Shown here one piece after another: positions 1 through 7,988 of a stretch of DNA of 53,239 nt (position 1 is the first letter of the stretch; each line of letters begins with the position of its first letter). A model generated the notes under the pieces. The model searched no databases. It saw only the letters and a program-made list of their open reading frames with translations, and had not been told where the DNA came from. This DNA comes from Bizionia paragorgiae (GTDB lineage Bacteria > Bacteroidota > Bacteroidia > Flavobacteriales > Flavobacteriaceae), in the NCBI RefSeq assembly GCF_900107625.1, contig NZ_FNQK01000022.1, forward strand, positions 1 to 53,239, given 5' to 3'. The translations under genes were made by a program, and so were the position numbers.

Positions 1-311
1 GTCATCCGTGTTCCCTGTGCTACTAAATTCCAATCGCGTTGTACAACCTGATTCGTATTTTTATCTAACCATCTGCGACGTTTTACGTGAAGATAGACTG
101 TATTACCTCGAAGTGGAAAATCTTGAATAGTGACTTCTTTGTGAAAACCATGAGCAACAAGCATTTTGGATTTCTCCTCTTTAGGAATCACATTGCGCTC
201 TTCAAAATAAAGGTGCATTACTTCACCATTTTTTGTGTTTTTTATTAAATCGAAATGATTAATTAAAAATTCAGGGAGAATAAGTTTTAGTAATTCTAAA
301 TAATTCTCCAC
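1..311 (-). CDS. ISAon1-type transposase N-terminal region protein, partial (3' end missing)
   Basis: Reading from a GTG at 311, an open frame of 103 codons runs off the left edge. It begins (M)ENYLELLKLILPEFL and contains DFPLRGNTVYLHVKRRRW and QRDWNLVAQGTRMT. I recognise these as the small N-terminal protein of ISAon1-type elements, a zinc-finger-like DNA-binding part encoded separately upstream of the catalytic transposase. The family is usually about 110-130 residues, so perhaps only the last 10-20 codons are missing. No ATG precedes the conserved start, so the GTG is chosen; it sits about 44 bases inside the inverted repeat. Its partner, the catalytic protein, is not visible here, but the end of another copy is present at 52927-53239. 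Confidence 0.8.
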   Translation of the reverse strand, partial: MENYLELLKLILPEFLINHFDLIKNTKNGEVMHLYFEERNVIPKEEKSKMLVAHGFHKEVTIQDFPLRGNTVYLHVKRRRWLDKNTNQVVQRDWNLVAQGTRM

Positions 312-354
312 GGCTATTTTTTTTTACAAAAATCGTAATCTTATTTCAATTCAC

Positions 355-376
355 ACACAACTTTTGAGATTGATCC
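355..376 (-). repeat. Terminal inverted repeat of left IS copy
   Basis: Read on the minus strand from 376, the bases begin GGATCAATC and end GTTGTGT. The plus strand from 52905 begins GGATCATTC and ends GTTGTGT. Eighteen of 22 positions agree. This is the outer end of the left IS copy. Comparison with a complete element would fix the exact boundary. Confidence 0.75.
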
Positions 377-412
377 AAAAAAACCTCCAACAGTAGCGTT
401 GGAGGTTTTTTT
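377..412 (-). terminator. Rho-independent terminator of metK (bidirectional form)
   Basis: An 8-bp stem (CCTCCAAC at 384-391 with GTTGGAGG at 398-405) closes a 6-base loop. It is flanked by seven A on the left and seven T on the right, so it can terminate in either direction. It lies 22 bases after the metK stop codon on the minus strand. The IS inverted repeat starts at the very next base after the T tract as read from metK. Confidence 0.85.
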
Positions 413-433
413 GTATGTGTACGGAAACGTTTA

Positions 434-1723
434 TTATAAACCGAATGCCGTTTTTATTTGATCAACATGATCTAGTTTTTCCCATGTAAATAACTCAACT
501 TCTAAGCTTTTTTCATGACCGTAAATATCTTCGAACGTTTTTGTTACCGTTTCATTTTTTCGTCCCATATGGCCATAAGCAGCAGTCTCACTATAAATAG
601 GGTTGCGAAGCTTTAAGCGCTTTTCGATAGCTGCTGGTCTCATGTCAAAAATAGTTTTTACTTTTTCGGCAATTTCTCCATCAGTCATATTAAATGGGCA
701 GGTACCGTATGTGTCAATATAAATACTTACAGGCTCTACAACACCAATAGCATAAGAAACTTGAACTAAAACTTCATCACAAACACCTGCTGCAACTAAG
801 TTTTTAGCAATATGTCTCGTCGCATATGCTGCGCTTCGATCTACTTTACTAGGGTCTTTTCCAGAAAAAGCACCACCACCATGAGCGCCTTTTCCGCCGT
901 AGGTATCTACAATAATCTTACGACCTGTTAGTCCGGTATCACCATGTGGTCCACCAATAACGAATTTTCCTGTCGGATTTATGTGGTAGGTAATAGTGTC
1001 GTTAAATAGAGCTTTTAAATCCTCAGGTAGTTTGGCAATTACACGAGGGATTAATATCTCTACAAGGTCCTTTCTAATTTTAGCTAGCATCGCCTCATCA
1101 GCCTTTGCAATATCCTCTCTAGATTTAGATGCCGGTTTTATAAAATCGTCATGTTGCGTAGAAATAACAATCGCATCAATACGCTGAGGTACATTGTCAT
1201 CGCTATATTCTATGGTTACCTGGCTCTTAGAATCTGGTCTTAAATACGTAATGTCTTTCTCTTCTCGACGCAATGCTGCTAGTTCAATTAAGATTTTATG
1301 AGATAAATCTAAAGCCAATGGCATATAGTTTTCTGTCTCTCGAGTGGCATAACCAAACATCATACCTTGATCTCCTGCACCTTGCTCTTCTTTGTTTTCC
1401 TTGTCTACACCGCGATTAATATCTTCACTCTGCTCATGAATTGCAGAAAGTACACCGCAAGAACTGCCGTCAAACATATAAGCGCCTTTAGTGTAGCCTA
1501 TTTTGTTAATGGTGTCTCTTGCAATTTTCTGAACGTCTAAATAGGTGTTCGATTTTACTTCACCTGCCAAAACAACCTGCCCTGTAGTGACTAATGTTTC
1601 ACAAGCGACCTTAGATTCTTTGTCGAAAGCAAGGAAATTATCGATTAATGCATCACTAATTTGATCAGCTACTTTGTCTGGGTGTCCTTCAGAAACACTT
1701 TCCGAAGTAAATAAATATGCCAT
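434..1723 (-). CDS. metK: S-adenosylmethionine synthetase
   Basis: This enzyme makes S-adenosylmethionine from methionine and ATP in the cytoplasm. The 429-residue product has the family motifs in order. The N-terminal [15 protein letters not shown] carries the ATP/metal-binding His14, Asp16 and Lys17. [12 protein letters not shown] lies near residue 115-126. The C-terminal domain has [33 protein letters not shown] and YATRHIAKN. It is about 45 residues longer than the E. coli enzyme, as is usual in Bacteroidota, with an insert around residues 150-190. The start codon follows a leader of about 110 bases holding a SAM-II-like riboswitch (1779-1828), so the product probably represses its own gene. 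It is transcribed alone, divergently from ppc, and ends in a strong terminator. Confidence 0.97.
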   Translation of the reverse strand: MAYLFTSESVSEGHPDKVADQISDALIDNFLAFDKESKVACETLVTTGQVVLAGEVKSNTYLDVQKIARDTINKIGYTKGAYMFDGSSCGVLSAIHEQSEDINRGVDKENKEEQGAGDQGMMFGYATRETENYMPLALDLSHKILIELAALRREEKDITYLRPDSKSQVTIEYSDDNVPQRIDAIVISTQHDDFIKPASKSREDIAKADEAMLAKIRKDLVEILIPRVIAKLPEDLKALFNDTITYHINPTGKFVIGGPHGDTGLTGRKIIVDTYGGKGAHGGGAFSGKDPSKVDRSAAYATRHIAKNLVAAGVCDEVLVQVSYAIGVVEPVSIYIDTYGTCPFNMTDGEIAEKVKTIFDMRPAAIEKRLKLRNPIYSETAAYGHMGRKNETVTKTFEDIYGHEKSLEVELFTWEKLDHVDQIKTAFGL

Positions 1724-1778
1724 TTTTCTATTATTTTTTGTCAGAAGATTTGACGAAAACGTCTAAGGAAGTATACAC

Positions 1779-1828
1779 TGCCTTTAGCATTTTTTAATGA
1801 GGTTGCAATCAGTCAAATCCTTCCTCGT
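1779..1828 (-). promoter_or_regulatory. SAM-II-like riboswitch aptamer upstream of metK
   Basis: On the minus strand a GAGG/CCTC stem (1823-1826 with 1802-1799, approximately) encloses a loop reading GGATTTGACTGATTGCAA. It is followed by an A-rich stretch and ATGCTAAAGG. This matches the remembered SAM-II pseudoknot core in both layout and bases: a stem, a GAUUU..AC...AUUGCA loop, a second stem strand, AUAAAUG and GCUAAA. The location upstream of the SAM synthase gene fits a SAM-sensing element. SAM-II elements usually sit right over the ribosome-binding site, but here about 55 bases separate the aptamer from the metK start, so the expression platform may differ. Identification is by eye and needs a covariance-model check against SAM-II and SAM-V. 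Confidence 0.72.
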
Positions 1829-1842
1829 TTAATTTGAAGCAC

Positions 1843-1875
1843 CAAAAATACAAAATTTTAATAATTGTAGTCCAA
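1843..1875 (-). promoter_or_regulatory. Promoter of metK leader
   Basis: On the minus strand TTG (1875-1873), a 22-base spacer and TATTTTTG (1850-1843) match the Bacteroidota promoter consensus. Transcription would start near 1836, just before the riboswitch stem, giving a leader of roughly 110 bases. Confidence 0.65.
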
Positions 1876-2053
1876 ACTAGACGTTAAAAAGTCGTTAACA
1901 CTTTAAAAGCGTTTAGCCCTCAGTATTTTATAGCTCCATGTGTTTTTGATGCTCGCAAAGCGTATTCCCATTTTTATTTAACAATAGTAGAATTATAATG
2001 TGTTTTAATGGGCATATTCACTAACTTTAAATAGACCTTTTAAACCACTAACT

Positions 2054-4633
2054 ATGCCTGTTCAGCCTAAATTCACGCGATTTAATCAAAATGTACTTTC
2101 TAAATATCAAATTTATAATAGCATATTTATGACCTTACCCTTCGATGCGGTTACAAAAACAGGTGTTTTACTCCCCTTATTTTATGATACCTGTAAAAAA
2201 GGTTTTGAAAAGGGTGATAATCCTACGGCGATTGTAGAGTCTTTTTTTGCGAATTATCAAAGTAAACGCAATACGTCCAGTCAGGTGAATCTTCTTTTTC
2301 GATTTATTCAGTATATAGAACGCCAAGTCGTGCTGTTTGATGCTATTGAAGATGCCGCGTTTTCTGTGGTGAATAATATGGATGGTCTTGGTACGCTTCG
2401 AAGTTTAAAAGAAACAGCCGCTGCAGAAAAAAAGATGGATGAGTTACAGGATTATTTAGAAGATTTTAAGGTGCGTATTGTGCTTACGGCTCACCCCACA
2501 CAGTTTTATCCGGGTGCTGTTCTAGGGATTATTACCGATTTAACGCGTGCGATAAAAGAAAACAACCTCTTACGCATTCAGGAATTGCTGGCGCAGTTAG
2601 GGAAGACACCGTTTTTTAAACATGAAAAACCGTCGCCCTACGATGAGGCAGTAAGCTTAATTTGGTATTTGGAAAACGTGTTTTACTATTCTTTTGGTTC
2701 GATTTACGATTATATTCAGCAAAATATATTTGATGGAAAACACATTAATAACGATATTATAAATATTGGGTTTTGGCCAGGGGGAGATCGTGATGGTAAT
2801 CCGTTTGTTACACCCGAAATCACCTTAAAAGTTGCTAACAGACTTAAAGAGACTATACTAAAAAATTATTATAAAGACATTAGAGATTTAAAACGAAAAC
2901 TGACCTTCGATGGTGTTGAAGAGCATGTTCAGCGCTTGGAAACCGAATTGTATACTCTTGTGTTAAATGAACCTTCGGAGTTCACAGTCGCTGGCTTAGT
3001 TTCAGGATTAAAACACATTAAGCAGATTGTAGAAGATACACATCAAAGTTTGTATGTCGATGATATCGAGAGCCTCTTAAATAAAATTCATCTCTTCGGT
3101 TTTCATTTTGCAAGCTTAGATATTAGACAAGATAGCCGTGCTCATGATAAAGTCTTTACTGAAATGGTGTCCGTTTTAATACAAAGTGGGAGTTCTATTT
3201 TTCCTCATAATTATTTATCACTATCCGAAAAAGAACAAGTACAATTATTAGCCAAGGTAAGTGGGAAGATAGATCTGTCTCTTATAACAGATGACGATAC
3301 CTCTAAAACATTGCGAACTATAGAAGTTATTAAAACCATTCAGGATAATAATGGTGAACGGGCCTGCAATCGTTACATTATTAGTAATAATCAAACGACT
3401 TTAAATGTGATGCAGGTCTTTGCTATGTTAAAATTAGTGGCCTTTCAAGACCAGCTCACGGTAGATATCGGTCCGCTATTCGAAACCATAACCGATTTAG
3501 AGAATGCCCATAAGGTTATGGAAGAACTCTACACTAATCCCGAATACCGCGCGCATTTGAAACAGCGCGGTAATAAGCAAACCATAATGTTAGGTTTTAG
3601 TGACGGTACAAAAGATGGGGGGTATTTAATGGCAAACTGGGCGATTTATAAAGCTAAAGAACGCTTAACCGCTATATCTAGAGCTCATAATATAACCGTG
3701 TTATTTTTTGATGGCCGTGGCGGTCCGCCAGCGCGTGGTGGTGGTAAAACTCATAATTTCTATGCGTCGTTAGGGCCTAAAATTGAAGATAAAGAAGTGC
3801 AACTTACTATTCAAGGACAAACCATAAGTTCTAATTTCGGAACTTTAGATTCGTCTCAATACAATTTGGAGCAATTAATAAGTTCTGGAGTGCGCAACCG
3901 GTTAAGCGATACAGATCTAAGTATGACAGCCGAGAATATTGCCGTTATGGATAACTTGTCAAAACGGAGTTATAAGGCCTATGTAGATTTTAAAAGCCAC
4001 CCTAAATTTATCCCGTACTTAGAGCATATGAGTACTTTAAAGTATTATGCTAAAACTAATATTGGCAGTCGTCCGTCAAAACGAGGAAAGAGTGAAGGTC
4101 TGGTTTTTGAGGACTTAAGAGCGATTCCTTTTGTGGGCTCTTGGAGTCAGTTAAAACAAAATGTGCCAGGCTTTTTTGGTGTTGGAACGGCCTTGAAATA
4201 TTATGATGATGCCGGGGAGTTTGAGAGCGTAAAACAACTTTATCAAACATCAAATTTCTTTAGAACACTCATTGAAAACAGTATGATGTCCTTGTCAAAA
4301 TCATTTTTTGACCTTACAAAATATATGTCTGAAGATCCTGATTACGGAGCGTTTTGGGAAATTATATATGAGGAATATAGAATTACAAAGGCTCTAATCC
4401 TAAAACTTACAGGCTATACCGAATTGATGCAAGAAGAACCTGTAGGAAAAGCGTCTATAAGTATTAGGGAATCGATTGTGCTACCGTTATTAACGATTCA
4501 GCAGTATGCGTTAAAAAAGATTCAAGAATTAGAAAAAGCAGAAGTGAGAGATGAGAAGCAAATCGATATATTTCAAAAAATAGTGATGCGTTCCCTTTTC
4601 GGAAATATTAATGCCAGTAGAAATTCGGCCTGA
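2054..4633 (+). CDS. ppc: Phosphoenolpyruvate carboxylase
   Basis: This enzyme carboxylates phosphoenolpyruvate with bicarbonate to oxaloacetate and refills the TCA cycle. The 859-residue protein contains VLTAHPTQ with the catalytic His147, FWPGGDRDGNPFV near residue 240-255 and the glycine-rich loop FDGRGGPPARGGGKTH around residues 552-567. The length matches the family (about 850-930). The C-terminus is NASRNSA where the E. coli enzyme ends in NTG; as far as I recall this is usual in the Bacteroidota branch. The 330-base gap before it is shared with metK and mostly holds the metK leader. The gene has no close partner downstream. A weak hairpin (GGG..CAG/CTG..CCC, about 4677-4698) followed by a T-rich stretch may terminate it. 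Confidence 0.96.
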   Translation: MPVQPKFTRFNQNVLSKYQIYNSIFMTLPFDAVTKTGVLLPLFYDTCKKGFEKGDNPTAIVESFFANYQSKRNTSSQVNLLFRFIQYIERQVVLFDAIEDAAFSVVNNMDGLGTLRSLKETAAAEKKMDELQDYLEDFKVRIVLTAHPTQFYPGAVLGIITDLTRAIKENNLLRIQELLAQLGKTPFFKHEKPSPYDEAVSLIWYLENVFYYSFGSIYDYIQQNIFDGKHINNDIINIGFWPGGDRDGNPFVTPEITLKVANRLKETILKNYYKDIRDLKRKLTFDGVEEHVQRLETELYTLVLNEPSEFTVAGLVSGLKHIKQIVEDTHQSLYVDDIESLLNKIHLFGFHFASLDIRQDSRAHDKVFTEMVSVLIQSGSSIFPHNYLSLSEKEQVQLLAKVSGKIDLSLITDDDTSKTLRTIEVIKTIQDNNGERACNRYIISNNQTTLNVMQVFAMLKLVAFQDQLTVDIGPLFETITDLENAHKVMEELYTNPEYRAHLKQRGNKQTIMLGFSDGTKDGGYLMANWAIYKAKERLTAISRAHNITVLFFDGRGGPPARGGGKTHNFYASLGPKIEDKEVQLTIQGQTISSNFGTLDSSQYNLEQLISSGVRNRLSDTDLSMTAENIAVMDNLSKRSYKAYVDFKSHPKFIPYLEHMSTLKYYAKTNIGSRPSKRGKSEGLVFEDLRAIPFVGSWSQLKQNVPGFFGVGTALKYYDDAGEFESVKQLYQTSNFFRTLIENSMMSLSKSFFDLTKYMSEDPDYGAFWEIIYEEYRITKALILKLTGYTELMQEEPVGKASISIRESIVLPLLTIQQYALKKIQELEKAEVRDEKQIDIFQKIVMRSLFGNINASRNSA

Positions 4634-4785
4634 GATTAAAACACGATAAGGTTAAATCTGAGACTAATAAAAGCAGGGCTCAGTATTCTGAAACCCCTTT
4701 CTTCTTTTTTGTATAATATTATACTGATAGGGTTCTTACTCTTTTTAATAATTGCTTTACTTTTGCAGCTTAATTAAACCATGAG

Positions 4786-5880
4786 ATGAGGTCTTTTTTT
4801 GTTGTTGTTTTTATATTAAATTGTTTTTATGGGATTTCTCAAGAGGATAAAAATCCTTTTACTATTGATGTGAATGCCTTCTATGGAACTATTTTAGAAC
4901 ACAACCCGGATATTGCTCATTTAATTACAGGACACCCTACCGGACTTATTATAGGGTATAATCAAAAAACTTTTGGGCAAAAAGCCTGGGAAAGTCGTTA
5001 TAATTATCCCGATTACGGAGTATCTTTTACCTATCAGGATCTAAAAAACGAGCATTTAGGGGAGGCTTACGGATTGTATGCTCACTTTAATTTTTATTTC
5101 TTGAAACGACATTTAAAATTCAGAATCGCCCAAGGTTTGGCGTATGCTACTAATCCCTACGATAAAGAAACTAATTATAGAAATAGCGCGTATGGATCCG
5201 ATTTACTGAGTTCTACCTACTTTATGCTCAATTACGATAAGCCAAATATTTTTAAGGGCATCGGACTGCAAGCTGGGATTTCTGTGATTCATTATTCGAA
5301 CGCTAATTTTAAAGCTCCCAATAATTCTACAAACAGTTTTGTGTTTACCGTAGGAGCTAATTACATGTTTGGTTATAATAATCAGCCGGAGTATATCCCT
5401 TCATCTGAGGAGAAAACATTTACCGAAAAAATCCGATATAATTTTGCTTTTAGAGCAGGTGTGAATGAGAGTGATGTTAATCATATGGGGCAATACCCTT
5501 TCTATATTGTTTCGGCGTATGCCGATAAACGTATAAATCGTAAATCGGCTTTTCAAGCAGGAACCGATGTGTTTTTCTCTACCTTTCTAAAAGAATTAAT
5601 TACCTATTATTCTATCGCATTCCCTGAGGATAATGTGTCTGGTGATGAGGATTATAAACGTGTCGGGGTTTTTGTTGGGCATGAGCTATTTATAAATAAA
5701 ATATCACTGATAACACAGTTGGGGTATTACGTGTATTATCCGTACGATTTTGAAGGTCGTATCTATAACCGAATTGGTTTAAAACGTTATTTTGGTGATA
5801 AGGTATTTGGTGCGATAACCCTAAAAGCACATGGAGCAAAGGCTGAAGGTGTAGAATTTGGAATTGGGATAAGACTATAA
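4786..5880 (+). CDS. PagL-like acyloxyacyl hydrolase (lipid A deacylase), outer membrane
   Basis: The 364-residue protein starts with a signal peptide ending near residue 18 (GISQ) and is rich in alternating aromatic beta-strands ending in a short C-terminal strand, as in outer membrane barrels. Around residue 169 it has HYSNANFKAPNNSTNSF, resembling the His-x-Ser-Asn catalytic region of PagL-type lipid A 3-O-deacylases (His169, Ser171 here). The first 200 residues match that family. The remaining 150 look like further barrel strands and make it about twice as long as proteobacterial PagL. A promoter TACTTTTG at 4758-4765 lies 21 bases before the start. An upstream ATG at 4781 is closed by TGA, so 4786 is the start. 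It is followed after 5 bases by a lipoprotein gene, probably in one operon. The substrate is inferred. Confidence 0.75.
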   Translation: MRSFFVVVFILNCFYGISQEDKNPFTIDVNAFYGTILEHNPDIAHLITGHPTGLIIGYNQKTFGQKAWESRYNYPDYGVSFTYQDLKNEHLGEAYGLYAHFNFYFLKRHLKFRIAQGLAYATNPYDKETNYRNSAYGSDLLSSTYFMLNYDKPNIFKGIGLQAGISVIHYSNANFKAPNNSTNSFVFTVGANYMFGYNNQPEYIPSSEEKTFTEKIRYNFAFRAGVNESDVNHMGQYPFYIVSAYADKRINRKSAFQAGTDVFFSTFLKELITYYSIAFPEDNVSGDEDYKRVGVFVGHELFINKISLITQLGYYVYYPYDFEGRIYNRIGLKRYFGDKVFGAITLKAHGAKAEGVEFGIGIRL

Positions 5881-5885
5881 GAAGC

Positions 5886-6629
5886 ATGAGAAAATTAGCA
5901 GCTATATTCGTAGTATTGGTTTTAATGAGTTGTAACGGCGAGTCTGTACCAGATTGTTTTCAGAATTCTGGAGATATTATAGAAAAGTCGTTTGCTGTAG
6001 AGGACTTTTTAGCTATTACCGTTCATGAACGTATTGAAATGATTGTGAAAGAAGCGCCTCTTTATACGGTAACAGTGCAAACTGGGGAGTATTTAATGAG
6101 TGATATTGATGTGGTAGTGGATAACGGAAGATTGGTATTGAGGAACAATAATGCTTGCAATTTATCTCGCGATTATGGTATTACAAAAATAATTGTGACG
6201 GCACCAAATCTTACCGAAATTCGAAGTAGTACAGGGCTGCCCGTTCGTAGTGAAGGGGCATTGAATTATGAGACTTTAAAACTGGTCTCGGAAAATTATA
6301 GAGAAGATTTTTATACCAGTGGTGTTTTTGAATTGGAAGTGAATGCCTCTCAGTTATTTTTTATAATGAACGGTTTATCGAGTTCGTATATAAGTGGGGC
6401 AACAACACATTTAAATGTTTTCTACGCTTCAGGAGATGCGCGATTTGAAGGTCGTCATCTTTTAGCTGATCATGTTACTATTTATCATCGCGGTACTAAT
6501 GATATTACGGTGAATCCGCAGGAATCCCTTAAAGCTAACCTCGTGAGTACGGGTAATGTGATTGCGGTAAATACACCGCCCGTTCAAGATATTAACGAGC
6601 AGTATACTGGACGCGTTATTTTTGAGTAA
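5886..6629 (+). CDS. GIN-domain (DUF2807) lipoprotein
   Basis: This 247-residue protein has a lipoprotein signal peptide with lipobox LMSC (Cys16), so it should be lipid-anchored in the envelope. The rest is a beta-solenoid-like head, GIN or DUF2807 domain, with repeats of the type ISGATTHLNVFYASGDARFEG. This fold is common in Bacteroidota envelope proteins and has no known enzymatic role. The start is 6 bases after the stop of the PagL-like gene, suggesting co-transcription. The gene ends only 17 bases from the end of gldA on the other strand, with no obvious terminator between them. Confidence 0.8.
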   Translation: MRKLAAIFVVLVLMSCNGESVPDCFQNSGDIIEKSFAVEDFLAITVHERIEMIVKEAPLYTVTVQTGEYLMSDIDVVVDNGRLVLRNNNACNLSRDYGITKIIVTAPNLTEIRSSTGLPVRSEGALNYETLKLVSENYREDFYTSGVFELEVNASQLFFIMNGLSSSYISGATTHLNVFYASGDARFEGRHLLADHVTIYHRGTNDITVNPQESLKANLVSTGNVIAVNTPPVQDINEQYTGRVIFE

Positions 6630-6646
6630 TAGCTGTTTTTTAACGT

Positions 6647-7540
6647 CTAGCTAGTCAGCTCTCTAAATAAAGTCTCTAAACTAGCATTTTTCTGATTTAA
6701 TTGAAGGATTTTAAGTTCATTATCATGAGCAAAATCAAAGACGTGAGAACGCATATCTTCGAGAGTTGAAAAAGTGATTTCATAAACAAAATCGAAAGTG
6801 TTTACCACTGTTTTTACATGAGGTAGTCGTTGTAGGAAAGCCGTTTCAACACGATAATCAAATTCTACAATCACCACCTGCTCTTGCTCGTCTCGTAAGT
6901 CTTTAAGTTTTTTATCGGCGACGATTTCCCCTTTGTTAATAATTATTACACGGTCGCACATCGCTTCAACCTCTTGCATAATATGAGTCGATAAAAAGAC
7001 GGTTTTTTCCTTACCTATTTGGCGTATAAGTTGTCTTACATCTACCAGTTGGTTAGGGTCTAATCCTGTAGTGGGTTCGTCTAAAATTAAAACATCAGGG
7101 TTGTGTAATAGGGCATTCGCTAGTCCCACCCGTTGTCTGTACCCTTTAGATAGTGCGCTTATTTTTTTGTGAGCTTCTGGGCTTAAGCCCGTTAAAGTAA
7201 TCACTTCTTCACGTCGCGCTTTTGAGACGTTGTAAATAGAAGCGTTAAAGGCTAAATACTCCCTAACATATTGTTCTAAATACAAGGGGTTGTGTTCTGG
7301 TAAATACCCAACACTCTGCTGTACCTTTTTTGGTTGTAAGGCTACCGAATGTCCGTTAACCTCCGCCTCCCCTTTAGTAGGGCTGATAAAAGTGGTGAGA
7401 ATTTTCATCATCGTCGATTTACCAGCGCCATTTGGTCCTAAAAACCCAACAATTTCAGGTTTGTTTACAGTAAAAGAAACATTGTTTAAGGCTTTTTGAT
7501 TGCCGTAAATTTTTGAGATATTTTCAACTTTTATAGACAT
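6647..7540 (-). CDS. gldA: Gliding-motility ABC transporter ATP-binding protein GldA
   Basis: The 297-residue ATPase has Walker A GPNGAGKST (residues 35-43), signature LSKGYRQR, Walker B VLILDEPTTGLDPNQ and switch FLSTHIMQEVE. Its overall sequence matches remembered Flavobacterium GldA, including YLPEHNPLYLEQYVREYLAFNA. GldA works with membrane proteins GldF and GldG, which are not in this window. An ATG exists 30 bases further upstream at 7570, but a promoter -7 box TATTTTTG (7565-7558 on this strand) lies inside that extension. The start at 7540 (MSIKVENISK) also matches the family, so I chose it. The transcript would have a very short leader. Confidence 0.9.
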   Translation of the reverse strand: MSIKVENISKIYGNQKALNNVSFTVNKPEIVGFLGPNGAGKSTMMKILTTFISPTKGEAEVNGHSVALQPKKVQQSVGYLPEHNPLYLEQYVREYLAFNASIYNVSKARREEVITLTGLSPEAHKKISALSKGYRQRVGLANALLHNPDVLILDEPTTGLDPNQLVDVRQLIRQIGKEKTVFLSTHIMQEVEAMCDRVIIINKGEIVADKKLKDLRDEQEQVVIVEFDYRVETAFLQRLPHVKTVVNTFDFVYEITFSTLEDMRSHVFDFAHDNELKILQLNQKNASLETLFRELTS

Positions 7541-7778
7541 ACTTAAATTCTTTGCTTCAAAAATAAACATTAAAAGTTTTAATTAGTCGATTCCCATTAA
7601 ATCTTTAAATCTTCACCTGTTTACCCTTGCGGATAAAAGTACTTTTTGTTAATAAAAAGAGGTAGTGCTATACTAATTGTGATTTTTATTTTGCTTTAAG
7701 ATGTTGTAAATGAGATTGTTGTGTGGTTTTTAAAAAATAAGTATAGTGGTGTTATTAGGTCAGTAGAAATTATTTATA

Positions 7779-7786
7779 TACATTTG
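7779..7786 (+). promoter_or_regulatory. Promoter -7 box of the aromatic amino acid operon
   Basis: TACATTTG fits TAnnTTTG. Transcription would start near 7793, about 30 bases before the leader peptide start. No clear TTG is seen at the right distance upstream. The segment 7571-7770 is otherwise AT-rich and shows no other recognisable feature. Confidence 0.5.
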
Positions 7787-7824
7787 AACTATAATTAGCC
7801 GCTAGGTAATAGCGCAATTTTAAA

Positions 7825-7902
7825 ATGAAAGCAACTCAGAACACATATTTTAGCTGGTATTATTTCTTTATTAACTTAAAGAGCGAGACCTGCTATATGT
7901 AA
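7825..7902 (+). CDS. Aromatic leader peptide (25 aa) of the phe/tyr operon attenuator
   Basis: A 25-codon frame begins at ATG 7825 and ends at TAA 7900. Residues 7-15 read TYFSWYYFF, so six of seven consecutive codons from 9 to 15 and seven of eight from 8 to 15 are Tyr, Phe or Trp. A further Tyr is at residue 24. It lies between a promoter and a terminator hairpin, directly before pheA. This is the layout of a ribosome-mediated attenuator: stalling on aromatic codons when charged tRNA is scarce would expose an antiterminator. The CGAGAC at 7884-7889, inside codons 20-22, can pair with GTCTCG at 7931-7936 in the terminator stem. The peptide itself probably has no other role. Confidence 0.85.
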   Translation: MKATQNTYFSWYYFFINLKSETCYM

Positions 7903-7930
7903 TTTTGATACCTCATATATTTATACACTA

Positions 7931-7958
7931 GTCTCGATCTTTATCGGGACTTTTTTTT
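7931..7958 (+). terminator. Transcription attenuator terminator before pheA
   Basis: GTCTCGAT (7931-7938) pairs with ATCGGGAC (7943-7950) around a CTTT loop, followed by eight T. It lies 30 bases before pheA, where a terminator makes sense only as an attenuator. The 5' arm can instead pair with CGAGAC at 7884-7889. A small hairpin TATATG/CATATA (7894-7899 with 7914-7919) fits inside that alternative structure. A ribosome stalled on codons 12-15 (7858-7869) would leave CGAGAC free, whereas one at the stop codon (7900) would cover or disturb it. Confidence 0.85.
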
Positions 7959-7988
7959 GCTCAAAACCGAACTAAAAATTTAATTACA

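Larger units (their letters stand above)
1..376 (-). mobile_element. ISAon1-like insertion sequence, 5' part, cut by window edge
   Basis: The left end of the window is the upstream end of an insertion sequence whose genes read leftwards off the window. The outer boundary is set at position 376 because the 22 bases inward from there match, at 18 of 22 positions, the 22 bases inward from 52905 at the other end of the window, where the 3' part of the same IS type lies. This pairing of ends is what terminal inverted repeats look like. The element abuts the poly-T tract of the metK terminator directly. The family name comes from the encoded proteins and is from memory. Confidence 0.8.

Noticed and set aside
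996-1187. Open frame on the plus strand inside metK
   Set aside because: Fully antisense to a well-conserved gene, with no family resemblance; a shadow frame.
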